Source: Bicyclus anynana (Eukaryota > Arthropoda > Insecta > Lepidoptera > Nymphalidae). Taken from it: a stretch of 64,000 bases of DNA. Positions 31,884 to 42,175 of the stretch are shown piece after piece; within the stretch, counting starts at the first letter, position 1, and each line of letters begins with the position of its first letter. The translations under genes and the position numbers were made by a program. The stretch is from the NCBI RefSeq assembly GCF_947172395.1, contig NC_069106.1, positions 5,518,001 to 5,582,000 on the forward strand. The letters are read 5' to 3'. Under the pieces are notes generated by a model, which did not search any database, was not told where the DNA came from, and saw only the letters and a list, made by a program, of their open reading frames with translations.

Positions 31884-32147
31884 GACGGTCTCTGTGGTGC
31901 AGTGGTATGCGTAGAGGATTTATAGACGGAGGTCCTGGGTACGATCCCCGGCTGAGCCGTTTTTCTTTCTGAATTTGTCTTCTTTTCTTAATTGGTCTTC
32001 CCTACATTTAGGTTTGAAAGGTTTTCTTAATTGGTCTTCCCTACATTTAGGTTTTTGGCTGGTGGGAGGCTACGGCCGTGCCTAATTACAACCCTACCGG
32101 CGTACCGCCGATTTAGCGTTCCGGTACTATGTCGCGTAGAAACCGAC
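31884..32147 (+). mobile_element. SINE-I with an internal 39-bp duplication
   Basis: Head GACGGTCTCTGTGGTGCAGT and B box GGGTACGATCCCCGG. TTCTTAATTGGTCTTCCCTA through TTTAGGTTT is repeated at 31985 and 32024. The 3' tail is replaced by a Helitron-like end. Confidence 0.8.
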
Positions 32148-32303
32148 TATATACTATAACACTCGGGGATAGTGTAGCTTCTCAACAGTGAAAAAAGTTT
32201 TCAAATCGGTACATAATAACCCTGCAGTACGTCCTGAGATTAGCGCGTTCAAGTAAACAAACAAACAAACAAACTGTTCTGCTTTATAATATTAGTATAG
32301 ATA
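32148..32303 (-). mobile_element. Helitron-like family B, 5' part
   Basis: Minus strand from CTATACTAATATTATAAAGC (its 5' end near 32300) to the TTTGAAAACTTTTTTCACTG block. A TAATAACCCTGCAGTACG scrap is inserted near 32205-32223. Confidence 0.65.
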
Positions 32304-32343
32304 ACTATACTAATATTATAAAGCAGAACAGTTTGTTTGTTTG
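32262..32343. repeat. Head-to-head family B Helitron 5' ends: 39-bp perfect palindrome
   Basis: The arm ending at 32300 (CTGTTCTGCTTTATAATATT then AGTATAG) is exactly mirrored from 32305, with ATAA between. Only the 5' terminus is present on the right. Confidence 0.85.
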
Positions 32344-32401
32344 TCGAATTTCTTATTTACTCTAAACTTAAAACACATCACTTATTTGCTAAAAAAATAA
32401 C

Positions 32402-32473
32402 TATTAGTCAAGTCAATTCCAGCCAAAATTGTAGACTTAATCCAATTTTGATTGGAAATTGACTTGAGTTATT
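32402..32473. mobile_element. Short inverted-repeat element
   Basis: GTCAAGTCAATTCCAGCCAA then AATTG pairs with CAATTTTGATTGGAAATTGA then CTTGA around about 20 bp. Confidence 0.55.
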
Positions 32474-32616
32474 GCTTTGTTACCGAGAGAGACAATCGTA
32501 CCACAGAAAATGTAATAAATTGTCTATTGAATGATTGATTACATAGATTGACTATGATAAATAAATTGTAGTAGATTATAGTGTAGGGTGGTTCATGGCG
32601 ATAGTTTTATATTTAA

Positions 32617-33000
32617 TTAGCGGACGCAAGCAACATCGCCCCTCCTTAGACCTCCTTAATTCGGCCCTATCGCGAAATCTTAGCGTTCTTAGCGGATTTC
32701 TACTAACTATAGACTACCTCGCTGCCAAATTTCATCTTTTTACGTCTAGCGGTTTTCGAGCTTTTATGATGTACCTTTTGTATTTATATATGAAGACTAA
32801 CGTCTAACGTATAACGTACGCCCGTAAATTGGGTCTGTGTTTTCACAAATCCCGTGGGTACCATGGATAAAAAGTAGCATATATTTTGCGCAATAACCTC
32901 CTCTATCTTCCAATGAAGGTCCCGTTAAAATCGGTCTAGCCGTTCCAAAGATTAGCTTGGACAAACAGACCGACAAAAATTATGAAAAAACAAAGATGTG
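32617..33000 (-). mobile_element. Degraded Helitron-like family A sequence
   Basis: TTAGCGGACGCAAGCAACAT resembles the family A 3' end. ACAAATCCCGTGGGTACCAT then GGATAAAAAGTAGC at 32845 is family A interior. Strongly diverged and possibly two fragments. Confidence 0.45.
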
Positions 33001-33774
33001 TCATGTAAAGGAGATGGGTCCAAAATTGTATGGAGCCCAGGATCAGTCATTGTACCCTAGCGGAAATAAAAGAAGATATTTTTTTAACTAGTTTTTATTA
33101 TACAAATCTACGAATTTAATTTAATTCATTCGAAATAATATTCATTATCATAATTTTGTATGCATTGCATTTTTTGACATTCAAAGTAGAATAATTCAGT
33201 TTTAACTTTCTAATTGAAGATTCTAACACAACCAGTTACTATTATTGTAGAGCTGTTTTTACTCAAGTTTTTGTTGAATTCAGTAAGTAGTATGAGTGCA
33301 ACGAAACTGCATATAAAATATTTAAAACGTTTACTCGCTTGAATCTGCAGATAATAGTATTCGAAAAGTGCAATTTAGAAACTTTGTATTTCTTGAAAAG
33401 CTACGCTCCCGGGAGACAAATATCAAAAGTAACTTTCTCGACTTTAATGCAGATTCGCAGAATGTTCGCGGCTGGCAATAACATTAGTGTAAGTTCCACT
33501 TGTTTTTATTGCTTTTGTGTAACTGTTTGCCTGGCAAAGAGTTTATTTTTTTTAATAAATGTAGGCAGGTAAGGTACCACTCGGTTCTACCTTAAGAACG
33601 GTATGTACTATAATAATCTGTGATGAACTTCATATATGCAACATTTGCACTGCTACGTCGTGCTCATTTGAACCTGTATTGTAGAATGAATTTATTACTT
33701 TGTGCTATTTTTTTTTTTAAAGAATATTTGCCATATATTTTTTAATATGACCAATATTCCCATTTCCCTCCAAC
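33001..33774. other. A+T-rich stretch, nothing recognised
   Basis: A 77-codon frame at 33339-33572 has no recognisable domain. Nothing else found. Confidence 0.35.
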
Positions 33775-33870
33775 TAGTCGGGAAAGACTGTGCTAGGAGT
33801 GGGTACGACAATAGACCAACGGGGTAATGAGTCCGACCGCTCTTGCCGTTGAGCTATTGAGGCTAATAAA
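33775..33870 (-). mobile_element. SINE-IV (tRNA-headed), short copy
   Basis: Minus strand GCCTCAATAGCTCAACGGCA (A box), GCGGTCGGACTCAT, CCCGTTGGTCTATTGTCGTA and CACTCCTAGCACAGTCTTTC. Same order as 42560-42690. Confidence 0.65.
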
Positions 33871-34017
33871 TTTTGTACGCAGTGCCTTAGGTAAGGTCTT
33901 TGTACACACACTGACTATGAATATATCACGAATGTCTGCGCCTTTCATACAGATCCATTCAGCCGTTGCAACAAACATCCATGCGTTACTTAACATTTAT
34001 AATATTAGTTAGATAAG

Positions 34018-34270
34018 TATCCGGTCCGGGGCATGCACCTCCAACTTTTCAGTTGTGTGCATTTTAAGAAATTAAATATCACGTGTCTCAATCGGTGAAG
34101 GAAAACATCGTGAGGAAACCTGCATACCAGAGAATTATCTTAATTCTCTGCGTGTGTGAAGTCTGCCAATCCGCATTGGGCCAGCGTGGTGGACTATTGG
34201 CCTAACCCCTCTCATTCTGAGAGGAGACTCGAGCTCAGCAGTGAGCCGAATATGGGTTGATGACGACGAG
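34018..34270 (+). mobile_element. SINE-II, nearly complete 3' part
   Basis: TCCGGTCCGGGGCATGCACC through TTTTCAGTTGTGTGCATTTT, the AATATCACGTGTCTCAATCG block and CAGCAGTGAGCCGAATATGG, then a GATGACGACGA tail. Confidence 0.85.
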
Positions 34271-34333
34271 ATTACTAACCAAGAAACGATTTAAATTAAT
34301 GTATTTGGAGACTGCTTGCTTAACATATATTAG

Positions 34334-34876
34334 ACTAGCGGACGTCCGCGACTTCGTCCGTATGGAATTTAGTTTTTTACAAATCCCTAGGGAATCGTGG
34401 ATTTTCCGGGATGAAAAGTAGCCTGTGTGTTGATCCAGAGTAAAATCTATTTCCATTCCAAATGTCAGCTAAATCGCTTCAGTAGTAGCGGCGTTATAGA
34501 ATAACAAACATTCATATCATCAAAATCATCAATATTCGCGAATCTTGGGATACCATGGATTTTTTCGGGATAAAAAGTAGCCTATGTGTTGTTAATCCAG
34601 AGTAAAATCTATTTCCATTCCAAATTTCAGCTAGATTGCTTCAGTAGTAGCGGCGTTATAGAGTAACAAACATTCATATCATCAAAATCATCAGTTTTCG
34701 CAAATCTTGGGATACCATGCATTTTTTCGGGATAAAAAGTAGCCTACGTGTTAATCCAGAGTAAAATCTATTTCCATTCCAAATTTCAGCTAGATCGCTT
34801 CTGTAGTAGCGTCGTCATAGAGTAACATACATCCAAACATCCATAAAAACTTTCGCGTTTATAATATTAGTAGGAT
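34334..34876 (-). mobile_element. Helitron-like family A with a three-unit internal array
   Basis: 3' end CTAGCGGACGTCCGCGACTT on the plus strand, 5' end at ATAATATTAGTAGGA, A/T flanks as expected. The interior block (TAAAATCTATTTCCATTCCA ... TCATATCATCAAAATCATCA) is repeated three times at about 165-bp spacing, against two in the copies at 3046, 12162 and 60089. Confidence 0.82.
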
Positions 34877-35282
34877 TAAATAAAACTGTCATTATCCCGA
34901 TAATACATTTTACCATACATAGGCAACGTAAAAATATAACATGGTTTTAAAAGCTATCTATTTCAAATCCAAAACGGTTTGCCCAAAACAACATGTCCAC
35001 GCTGGGCCTCTTGCGAAATAAAACTCGATTACGTTTGTGAAGCCAACGCAACGTGTATTTTTAGATAACCTTAAATACTGCAGCTCTCGACGCCCCCACG
35101 ATTCATACATCGAGACATGCTCGATATAGCTGCGGTATTTTGATTATTTATATTATTACGAGCCAGATAAACTACCATCCGGCTCAGTAGTATTTTCTGC
35201 TTTCTACGATCGGTCTCCGGTTCGATATCTTTGTTTTATTCAATGACTTACCACCTCATGCGACGGTTCGTTCGTCGTATCG
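34877..35282. other. Unassigned sequence
   Basis: No coding or repeat signal beyond background. Confidence 0.35.
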
Positions 35283-35537
35283 TTCTCAACCCATATTCGG
35301 CTCACTGCTGAACTCGAGTCTCCTCTCAGAATGGGAGGGGTTGGGCCAATAGTCCACCACGCTGGCCAAATGCGGATTGGCAGACTTCACACACGCAGAG
35401 AATTAAGAAAATTCTCTGGTATGCAGGTTTCCTCACGATGTTTTCCTTCACCGTTTGAGTAAACGGACCAGATTCGAACTCACACCCTCCGGAATCGGAG
35501 GCAGGGGTCATATTCCACTGGGCTATCACGGATGCGA
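35283..35537 (-). mobile_element. SINE-II, near full length
   Basis: Minus strand head CCGTGATAGCCCAGTGGAAT (A box) and GGGTGTGAGTTCGAATCTGG (B box), then a body lacking the GCATGCACC..ATTTAA block, ending AACCCATATTCGG on the plus strand. Confidence 0.82.
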
Positions 35538-35970
35538 CAGTTACAATGCACTATTTCACATATTCAATTTAAATTTGTTTTGAAGTTAGTAACTAAAAAA
35601 GTTTTTTTTTACACTAGGACGAAATGTACTGGTTTTTCTTTCTACGTGTTAATTCAGGACATTGACCTGAACGTTACCGCGTAATGTTATACAAAACAAG
35701 CGTAATTACCTCGTGTTTCAAAATAGACGTTCTTCTATCTGGAGACGAATATTTTTGTAAAAAAAAACAAAACATTAGCGTTGATTGTTTATGGTAGTGA
35801 CGCAAAACGAGAAGTTTTATTTATCTGTCACAAACAAAATATCTGAACGGATATAATGTATTTTGTTGTTGACGAATAGCATATATTATTTTGTACGTTT
35901 GTACAAATGTACGTTTTTAGATTGTTAAAATAAATAAAATACTGTAACTGGTGGTATATACCAAATAGCC

Positions 35971-36313
35971 CCGGAATCCGTGGAACAAATTCACAAGTGA
36001 TTACTATCAAGTTAATTTTCCATGAGTAGCTTCATCTTGATGTGATGCTCAACTTTTTTATTTAGGTACGAATATTCTTGATTTTGATAGTTAACTGGGT
36101 TACCAGGTAATAAAAAATTTCTGAGCGTCGGAACGAGACCACGCAATTTGTAGGACATTGTGGCTGTTAATATGTATAACTATTAATTAAGCAACAGTAA
36201 TAAAAGCGTCTCATCAAGACTAACAAATAAACAAACTAATAAAAAAAAGCTATGAAGCTACTTACGGAAAATTAAGTTGATAGTAATCACTCACATTTGT
36301 TCCACGGATTCCA
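35971..36313. mobile_element. Inverted-repeat element with GGAATCCGTGGAACA arms
   Basis: GGAATCCGTGGAACAAATTC ... CAAGTTAATTTTCC ... GTAGCTTCATC (35973-36036) is mirrored at 36251-36313, around about 215 bp. The arm sequence is related to the tandem array at 49858-50260. Confidence 0.75.
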
Positions 36314-36316
36314 GGC

Positions 36317-36505
36317 TATAACTAATATTATTAATTCGAATGTGAGTTCGTTTGTTTGTTAAGCTTTTATGCCAAAGCCACTGAACCGATTTTAAAATTC
36401 TTTCACCAATGGACAGCCACATAGGACAGACAGTAAGTACTAGGATTTATTATCCCGTATTCCGGAACGGGAAATCTGCGGATGGAACTTTGGGGTCGTT
36501 CGCTA
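36317..36505 (+). mobile_element. Helitron-like family B, degraded
   Basis: CTATAACTAATATTATTAAT start, GCCACTGAACCGATTTTAAA interior, GGAACGGGAAATCTGCGG then GTCGTTCGCTAG and T at the 3' end. Confidence 0.68.
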
Positions 36506-36599
36506 GTACAAATATACAGATTTGCAATTTTGATTCGAGATCGAGAGTATTCTTTTTGATAAAATAAACATGTGCTTTTGCATTCTACTGCATAAAATT

Positions 36600-36893
36600 C
36601 TGTTATTTACAAATCCCACAGGAACCATGGGATGACATTTTCCAGGATGTAAAGTATGGCCATGTGCTAAGATCCAATTTTTCCGTATATCGATGATTTA
36701 ACCAGCCAGTAACAAAAGAGTTACTTTCGCATTTATATTTACTAGGGAATTTCCGCGTCTTCGTCCGCGTGATTTTTAGTTTTTCACAAATCTTCTATCT
36801 TCGTTATAAATTTCAGCCAAATTGGTTCAAAAGTAGCGGCGTTAAAGAGTAACAAACATCCATACAAACTTTCGCGTTTGTAATATTAGTAGG
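36600..36893 (-). mobile_element. Two adjoining family A Helitron-like pieces
   Basis: 36742-36893 has 3' end TTCCGCGTCTTCGTCCGCGT and 5' end TTGTAATATTAGTAGGA but lacks the centre. 36600-36741 is an older piece with CACAGGAACCATGGGATGAC and TTACTTTCGCATTTATATTT. Confidence 0.6.
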
Positions 36894-36986
36894 ATGTAGT
36901 AGATGTTAGTAGGATATGGATTTCTTTTATTTATTTTTTTTGTGGTTTTTTTTTTTAATTTTTATTAAAAATACGACGTTCATTTT

Positions 36987-37690
36987 TAACCGACTTCAAA
37001 AAGGAGGAGGTTCTCAATTCGGTCGGTATTTTTTTTTTTTTTTTTTATGTATGTACACCGATTACTCAAAGACGCCTGGACCGATTTCAAAAATTCTTTT
37101 TTTGTTTGAAATGGTATAGCCCCCATTTGGTCCCATTGCCAACATGTCAAGATCTGATGGTGGAATCCTGGAGAAATTGAGGGGAACTTTCGAAAATTAT
37201 ATGGGTGTCTAGTGTGTTCGTATACTTTTCCATTTAGTACTTTTAAGCACTATAATTTCATAAACGTTTAAAGTCGATCTGATGATGGAGCCATAAAACA
37301 GACGAGGGAACTCCTCGGCGATTCACAGCAGTTACCTTGTGTTTGGGCTTGATTAATTTGTATTAATGAGAACTTTCCACATAGATAGGTTGTGACTGTC
37401 ATTTAGGGGTTTGGTGATGAAGACCAAGGACAATTAAGGGAACTCCTTAACAGTTTACAGTAACTACCTTGTGTTTGGCCTTGATTAATTCGTATTGCTG
37501 AGAACTTTCTACCTATATGAGTTGTGTCTGTTATTAGGGGTCTGATGATGAAGACCAAGGTCAATTAAGGGAACTCCTTAACGGTTTACGGTAGCTACCT
37601 TGTGCTTGGGCTTGATTAATTTGTATTGCTGAGAATTTTGTACCAAGATGGATTGTGACTGTCATTAGGGGTCTGATGTATTCGTTTGAG
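36987..37690 (+). mobile_element. Array-bearing repeat (related to the 18.8-kb array), inverted orientation
   Basis: Starts AACCGACTTCAAAAAGGAGG, then a T run, CACCGATTACTCAAAGACGC, the CCTGGAGAAATTGAGGGGAA block and about three 127-133-bp tandem units (GGGAACTCCT, TACCTTGTGTTTGG, GATTAATTTGTAT, CTGATGATGAAGACC). Same gene-free order as 18819-19610 reversed. Confidence 0.75.
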
Positions 37691-37716
37691 ATGAAATTTT
37701 ACACTAAAAATGGAAA

Positions 37717-38084
37717 AATAATAAAAATTTTAATAAAAAAAATACAACCGACTTCAAAACCTAAAAACGTACCCGCTAAACTAAAAAGCGAAAAATAACA
37801 TCATAATATGTTCTACCTGCTGATCAGTATGAAGGCGGTGCTTAGCCGGTGTTGTCTTAATTAAAGCCATTTCTGACAGGACCACATGAAACAACACTGT
37901 CTGCAAAATCTTAATCTATAAGATATTCTCACATGGCTTGAATTAATACATCACCGGCTTAGCACCGCCTTCATACTGATCAGCAGATAGAACATATTAT
38001 GATGTTATTTTTCGCTTTTTAGTTTAGCGGGTACGTTTTTAGGTTTTGAAGTCGGTTGTATTTTTTTTATTAAAATTTTTATTA
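37717..38084. mobile_element. Hairpin (foldback) element, copy 2
   Basis: Arms about 37720-37852 and 37952-38084 are near-perfect complements. They share the outer AAAATTTTAATAAAAAAAAT and GAAGGCGGTGC blocks with copy 1 at 14218 but differ from it between (AAAACGTACCCGCTAAACTA here). The loop is unrelated to copy 1 apart from TTAATTAAA. Confidence 0.85.
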
Positions 38085-38291
38085 TATATTTTCGGTAGGT
38101 CGTAAGAAGGGCATCAGAAGTAATAAAGATTACGAACTTGCGCGAAACAATGTCTCGAGATAGAAGATCGTGAACTTTGTATTGTTTTTGCAAATTTAAT
38201 TAAGGAGCTTGTTTACCAGGATAATACGAATAATGGAAAATTTTGGTAAACGGCAAATACCTACTCAAGCAGGGTTAGCTAAACCGGCCTA

Positions 38292-38377
38292 ATGTATACT
38301 TCTCATCAAAAATATCGAAACACTCCACAAGTACTTTTCAGGCAGACTGTTTCCATTTTTCTGATGAGAAGTATATG
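38292..38377. mobile_element. Tc1/mariner-like mini-MITE
   Basis: TATACTTCTCATCAAAAATA and ATTTTTCTGATGAGAAGTAT form the ends of an element of about 82 bp. The TCGAAACACTC block after the left end is reminiscent of Tc1-type termini. Confidence 0.55.
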
Positions 38378-38411
38378 TATAGAAGCAGTTATAGTGATGA
38401 GTTAGTTAACT

Positions 38412-38730
38412 TTGATCATCATTATCAACCTATATTCGGCTCACTGCTGAGTTCGAGTCTCCCCTCAGAATGAGAGGGGATAGGCCAATAGTCCACCAGG
38501 CTGGCCTAATGCGAATTGGCAGTTTTCACACACGCAGAGAAGTAAGAAAATTCTCTTGTATGCAGTTTTCCTCACACACGAGATATTTAACACGAGAGAG
38601 ACACGTGATATTTAATCTCTTAAAATGCACACAACTGAAAAGTTGGAGGTGCTTGCCGCGGACCGGATTCGAACCCACACCCTCCGGTGTCGGAGGCAGA
38701 GGTCATATCCACAGAGGCTATCACGGCTTT
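38412..38730 (-). mobile_element. SINE-II, full length
   Basis: Minus strand GCCGTGATAGCCTCTGTGGA (A box), GTGTGGGTTCGAATCCGGTC (B box), GGCAAGCACCTCCAACTTTT, and the body through CAGCAGTGAGCCGAATATAG, then GATAATGATGATC. Confidence 0.85.
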
Positions 38731-39280
38731 ACTCAACTCTCTAGTTAGGCTCTAACTTTGATTATGAAACTATCAAACGAACGCCGTTGTTTGAAAACTG
38801 TTTATACGGTTCTAGGTTCAATTTCCTACTGAGGTCGAATTGAGGAACTCTGTAAACGTTGTTTTGCCTATAAATTTTAGGGTAGATTTATCATTGAGAC
38901 TTTCAAAATGCTGAGTATATTTTCATACCTTCCCTTGTAAGTTGAATCCGTTACCGGCTTGCCATTGCAGTACATAACTGACAGTGCTATAATATATTAA
39001 ATCTTTGGCACAGACAATGTCAAATATGTTTGCGTCGGTTATGCAAGCCCTGCAGGGACGGGTGACATTCTCTCCGTTGAAGGAGGAATGTGTTATGTGA
39101 GAAATGTGTGACGTCATTTCACGTAGGGTGGGATTAGGGTTGCCACCAAGTGATCCTATTTTTCGCTTTCTTTCGTTGGGTATTGTGGAATGCTATGTTT
39201 TATGGTAGGTGTCCACAGATCCGCACCGTACGCATCGGAGGCATAGCATCAAACAGATTTTTCATTTTATGGTTCACTAC
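38731..39280. other. Unassigned sequence
   Basis: No conserved frame. GCAAGCCCTGCAGGGACGGG near 39043 is locally GC-rich. Nothing recognised. Confidence 0.35.
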
Positions 39281-39345
39281 CTGACGCGGCGCGGTTACAC
39301 CCGCGTGGTTCCCGTTCCTGTAAGAATACAGGGATAATATATCTA
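39281..39345 (-). repeat. Helitron-like family B 3'-end fragment
   Basis: CTGACGCGGCGCGGTTACAC then CCGCGTGGTTCCCGTTCCTG and AATACAGGGATAATATA on the plus strand: the 3' end of a minus-strand copy with CTAG mutated. Confidence 0.6.
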
Positions 39346-40095
39346 TACCGAAAATTTTCTTAGAAGCCTTATCACCAAAACAAACCCGTCTTGTCACTAA
39401 AATCACATATTTCACTTACGTTATACGTAATTTCTAAAGAACAAAGTGTCTAAATCCTTTATTATACGCATACAGTACGAATTACACCAAAAACTACACC
39501 GAATTTACGATTTATTCACATTTATTTTCTGAAAAACAAAATCACAACGAGATTAATTTGCACAGCTTAACTACGATTACGGCAATTTGACATTTCGTAA
39601 CGCTAGATTGTCTATGAAAAGCAAGGATGGGTAAATAACATCGAGCGTTAACTTATCGATAAATGATAATGAATGATTCTTTAATAATTGATATGTTGTT
39701 AGTTTAAAGATGGGAAAATGAAATATTTTATAATCATTTTATTTTAAAAAATAGTTTATTAATAAAAATGTTATACAATACATATGCTCACGTTATTCTA
39801 TAGCGTAAAAGATATCTTACGAATAGTAGCATTATTCAAACACTGGTATGGATAACATTATCTCAATACGATTTTTAATAAAAATCGTCAAATCAAGATT
39901 TTAACAAAAACTAGCAATGTAAATTTAATTTGCAAAATGCGCGCGATCAGCTGTTTTCCAAGAGGTCAAATAGGCAGGTCACGACTAATATCTATCTATA
40001 CAAAGTCACAAACAAACTGCGCGACGTTGTATTGCCGACCGCCGCCGGTGCCGAGGAAAATAATTGCTATCTCTCTCTAACCTAAGCCGCGCGGC
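39346..40095. other. A+T-rich sequence, then a CpG-rich rise from about 40015
   Basis: No repeat recognised. GCGCGACGTTGTATTGCCGA and CCGCCGCCGGTGCCGAGG at 40018-40056 begin the promoter-like zone of the next entry. Confidence 0.35.
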
Positions 40096-40408
40096 GTGGT
40101 TAATAGGTATTTTCAAAATATTGAAACTTTAGGTCCTTTCGCTAGACGCTACGCTATTTTTTCTTTAGTTCGTATTCGGCGGTCTGTTGACAAACAAACC
40201 AAAATTCAAAAACCTTTGTGTATGTTCTATGTTATGTTAGTAGTGATTTTCTGTAACGAATACTCATACAATTGTGTCGTTTGTATTGTGTGTGTTTGTG
40301 TGTGTTGACTGAGAAGTCTTGAAATGCTTAGATCAAATCAATTCAGTACTTATGAATATTGTACCTACTATGACGACAGAACGTCTCGTAAACGAGAAAC
40401 AACCTGAA
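40096..40408 (+). promoter_or_regulatory. Candidate first exon (5' UTR plus possible short coding start) of a plus-strand gene
   Basis: Following a CpG-rich block, sequence to 40408 ends in GAAACAACCTGAA before a full consensus donor, GTAAGT, at 40409. ATG at 40352 opens a frame MNIVPTMTTERLVNEKQPE that runs through the donor, with an in-frame TGA upstream at 40310. An overlapping ATG at 40324 opens another frame ending at TGA 40405, which weakens the case. I do not recognise the peptide. It could be an alternative first exon of the same gene as 11430-11707. Confidence 0.35.
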
Positions 40409-40776
40409 GTAAGTTAATTACCTGTACCTAGTTAAAAACTTGTAAAGTATAAAAAATTGGTATTAGATAGGTAAGTGTAGCCAGCCGATTTGCTGTCGAT
40501 GCGTACGTACCTACTCGTACGTACACAGTAGATTGCGGAGCGTTGTTATCGCATTGTTAGCTGTACATTGCGTGTTCAAAATTTTCACAATCTGAATTTT
40601 CTCATTTCCCACGTAATTGTTATTTAAAATATCGTTGTGGAAACTAAATTTAACCTCTTCACGCAGTTTTCGGTATCATGTCCCTTACACCCAGTATGTA
40701 CGTGGATACGTGCACACTTTTTTGAAGTATAAGCAAATCTTGGACGTTAGTACGTCCCCAAAAGATTAAAGAAAGA
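40409..40776. other. Unassigned sequence downstream of the candidate donor
   Basis: Nothing recognised apart from GTACGTAC-rich motifs near 40500. Confidence 0.35.
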
Positions 40777-41037
40777 GACGGCCGCGTGGCGCAGTGGGTA
40801 GTGACCCTGCTTTTTGCATTCACGGCTGTGGGTTCGATTCCCACAACTGGAAAATATTTGTGTGATGAGAATGAGTGTATATAAGTATTTATATGTAGTA
40901 TATAATTGTATATTAATACTATAATATCAACTATCTTAGCACCCATAACACAAGCTACTCTGTATGCTTACGTTGGGGCTAGATAGTGATGTGTATTGTT
41001 AAAGTATATTTATAATAATAATAAAAAAAGATTACCC
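40777..41037 (+). mobile_element. SINE-III (tRNA-headed), full length
   Basis: GACGGCCGCGTGGCGCAGTG (A box) and CTGTGGGTTCGATTCCCACA (B box), then a body of about 180 bp with TAGCACCCATAACACAAGCT and a TAATAATAATAAAAAAA tail. Truncated minus copy at 57058-57168. Confidence 0.82.
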
Positions 41038-41082
41038 CATTTCTTAACCACGCGTACCCATAGGCATAAACCGTGCACCGTT

Positions 41083-41132
41083 CACCGTTTGTGACACGTG
41101 ATATTTAATTTCTTAAAATGCACACAACCGAC
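41083..41132 (-). repeat. SINE-II internal fragment
   Basis: CACCGTTTGTGACACGTGAT then ATTTAATTTCTTAAAATGCA matches the SINE-II middle on the minus strand. Confidence 0.6.
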
Positions 41133-41326
41133 AAACGTTACTATACGTTCCCTTTTAAGATAACGTAGTATAGTAACGGATGTTTTAGTTTAGGTATTTC
41201 AGTTATAACGATACCTACTTGATATCGTTCCGATGCCCGCCGTTAACTTCTCAACCCTACTGATTGTCTTTGATTCATAGTCGGCCATTATTGTTGTGTA
41301 AAAAAGTCATCTAAGTAAATTTCGAG

Positions 41327-41443
41327 TATAGGGCTATCTAACACTGAAAGAATTTTTCAAATCGGACCAGTAGTTCCAGAGATTAGCTCGTTCAATCAAA
41401 CAAACAAACGAACTCTTCAGCTTTATAATATTAGTATAGATAC
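41327..41443 (-). mobile_element. Helitron-like family B, 5' half
   Basis: Minus strand TCTATACTAATATTATAAAG to TAGATAGCCCTATA. The 3' half is missing. Confidence 0.68.
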
Positions 41444-41514
41444 GTAAAATCTGTTCGATGCGATCGGTACGATGAGGATCAGGGGACTAACTTGTATGAC
41501 TATCTATACAAGGA

Positions 41515-41660
41515 TAACGAAGAAAAACGATGTAATGATTTATTATTTAAATGGTTTAATTTAAATTACCTAATGACCCTGCTGCAGGGTTATTATGTAA
41601 CTCGGTGTACCATTGAAATAATCAGTCACTACATCGTTTTTCATCGTATTTTCGTTTTTG
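41515..41660. mobile_element. Head-to-head pair of a short repeat (palindrome centred on CCTGCTGCAGG)
   Basis: GAAAAACGATGTAATGATTT on the left and AGTCACTACATCGTTTTTC on the right flank a centre where TAATGACCCTGC meets GCAGGGTTATTATG. Single copies of the same unit are at 42088-42173 and 57757-57830. Confidence 0.65.
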
Positions 41661-41872
41661 TGATCATATAACATTGTTTTGAACAAAATAACTTTAACTG
41701 CATCAGTTTGCATTAAGTGGTAACGTTAGTTTGTTTCAACGATCATCGAACATGATTATTTCAACGAAATTACATAAATAGCAGTTTTTTGTTAAAATAA
41801 TGTTACTACCTAGCACTATTAAACTAATGTTACTTTACGTAAAATGACGATAACTGTCTCATTTCGTTGATA

Positions 41873-42080
41873 AATGAAAAAAATCTTTATTCGTCAACTA
41901 AGTCTTACAAACAAGTAGCAAGGGCACCTGTGCTAGGTGGAAAACCCGTATTACTGGGTGCCCCGCTCATTCACCACACAGAACAACAATAGTTAACTAA
42001 TAACAGAATTATAAATTATAATATATTTAGTGTGTGTGTATGTGTGTGCGTGTGCGTGTGTTTGTGAGTAATGACACAAT
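41873..42080 (-). other. Possible 3' end of a minus-strand retroposon or transcript; GT-rich microsatellite
   Basis: The minus strand contains AATAAA followed by T and A runs (CGAATAAAGATTTTTTTCAT) after GCACCCAGTAATACGGGTTT and CACCTAGCACAGGTGCCC. The 42030-42065 segment is GT-rich. I cannot tell an old LINE 3' end from a gene 3' UTR. Confidence 0.3.
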
Positions 42081-42084
42081 GTTA

Positions 42085-42175
42085 GATGATTGCAAAAACG
42101 AAAATACGATGTAAAACGATGTAGTGACTTATTATTTGAGTGGTACACTGAGTTACATAATAACCCTGCAGGCCA
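42085..42175 (+). repeat. Single copy of the 41.5-kb palindrome unit
   Basis: AAACGATGTAGTGACTTATT, GAGTGGTACACTGAGTTACA then TAATAACCCTGCAGG. Confidence 0.6.

Noticed and set aside
34334..34860. CRISPR-like or satellite array
   Set aside because: Three contiguous units inside a Helitron-like element with normal termini.
40777..40860. A possible genuine tRNA gene
   Set aside because: Same reasoning: it continues into a SINE body with an A-rich tail, and a second copy exists at 57058.
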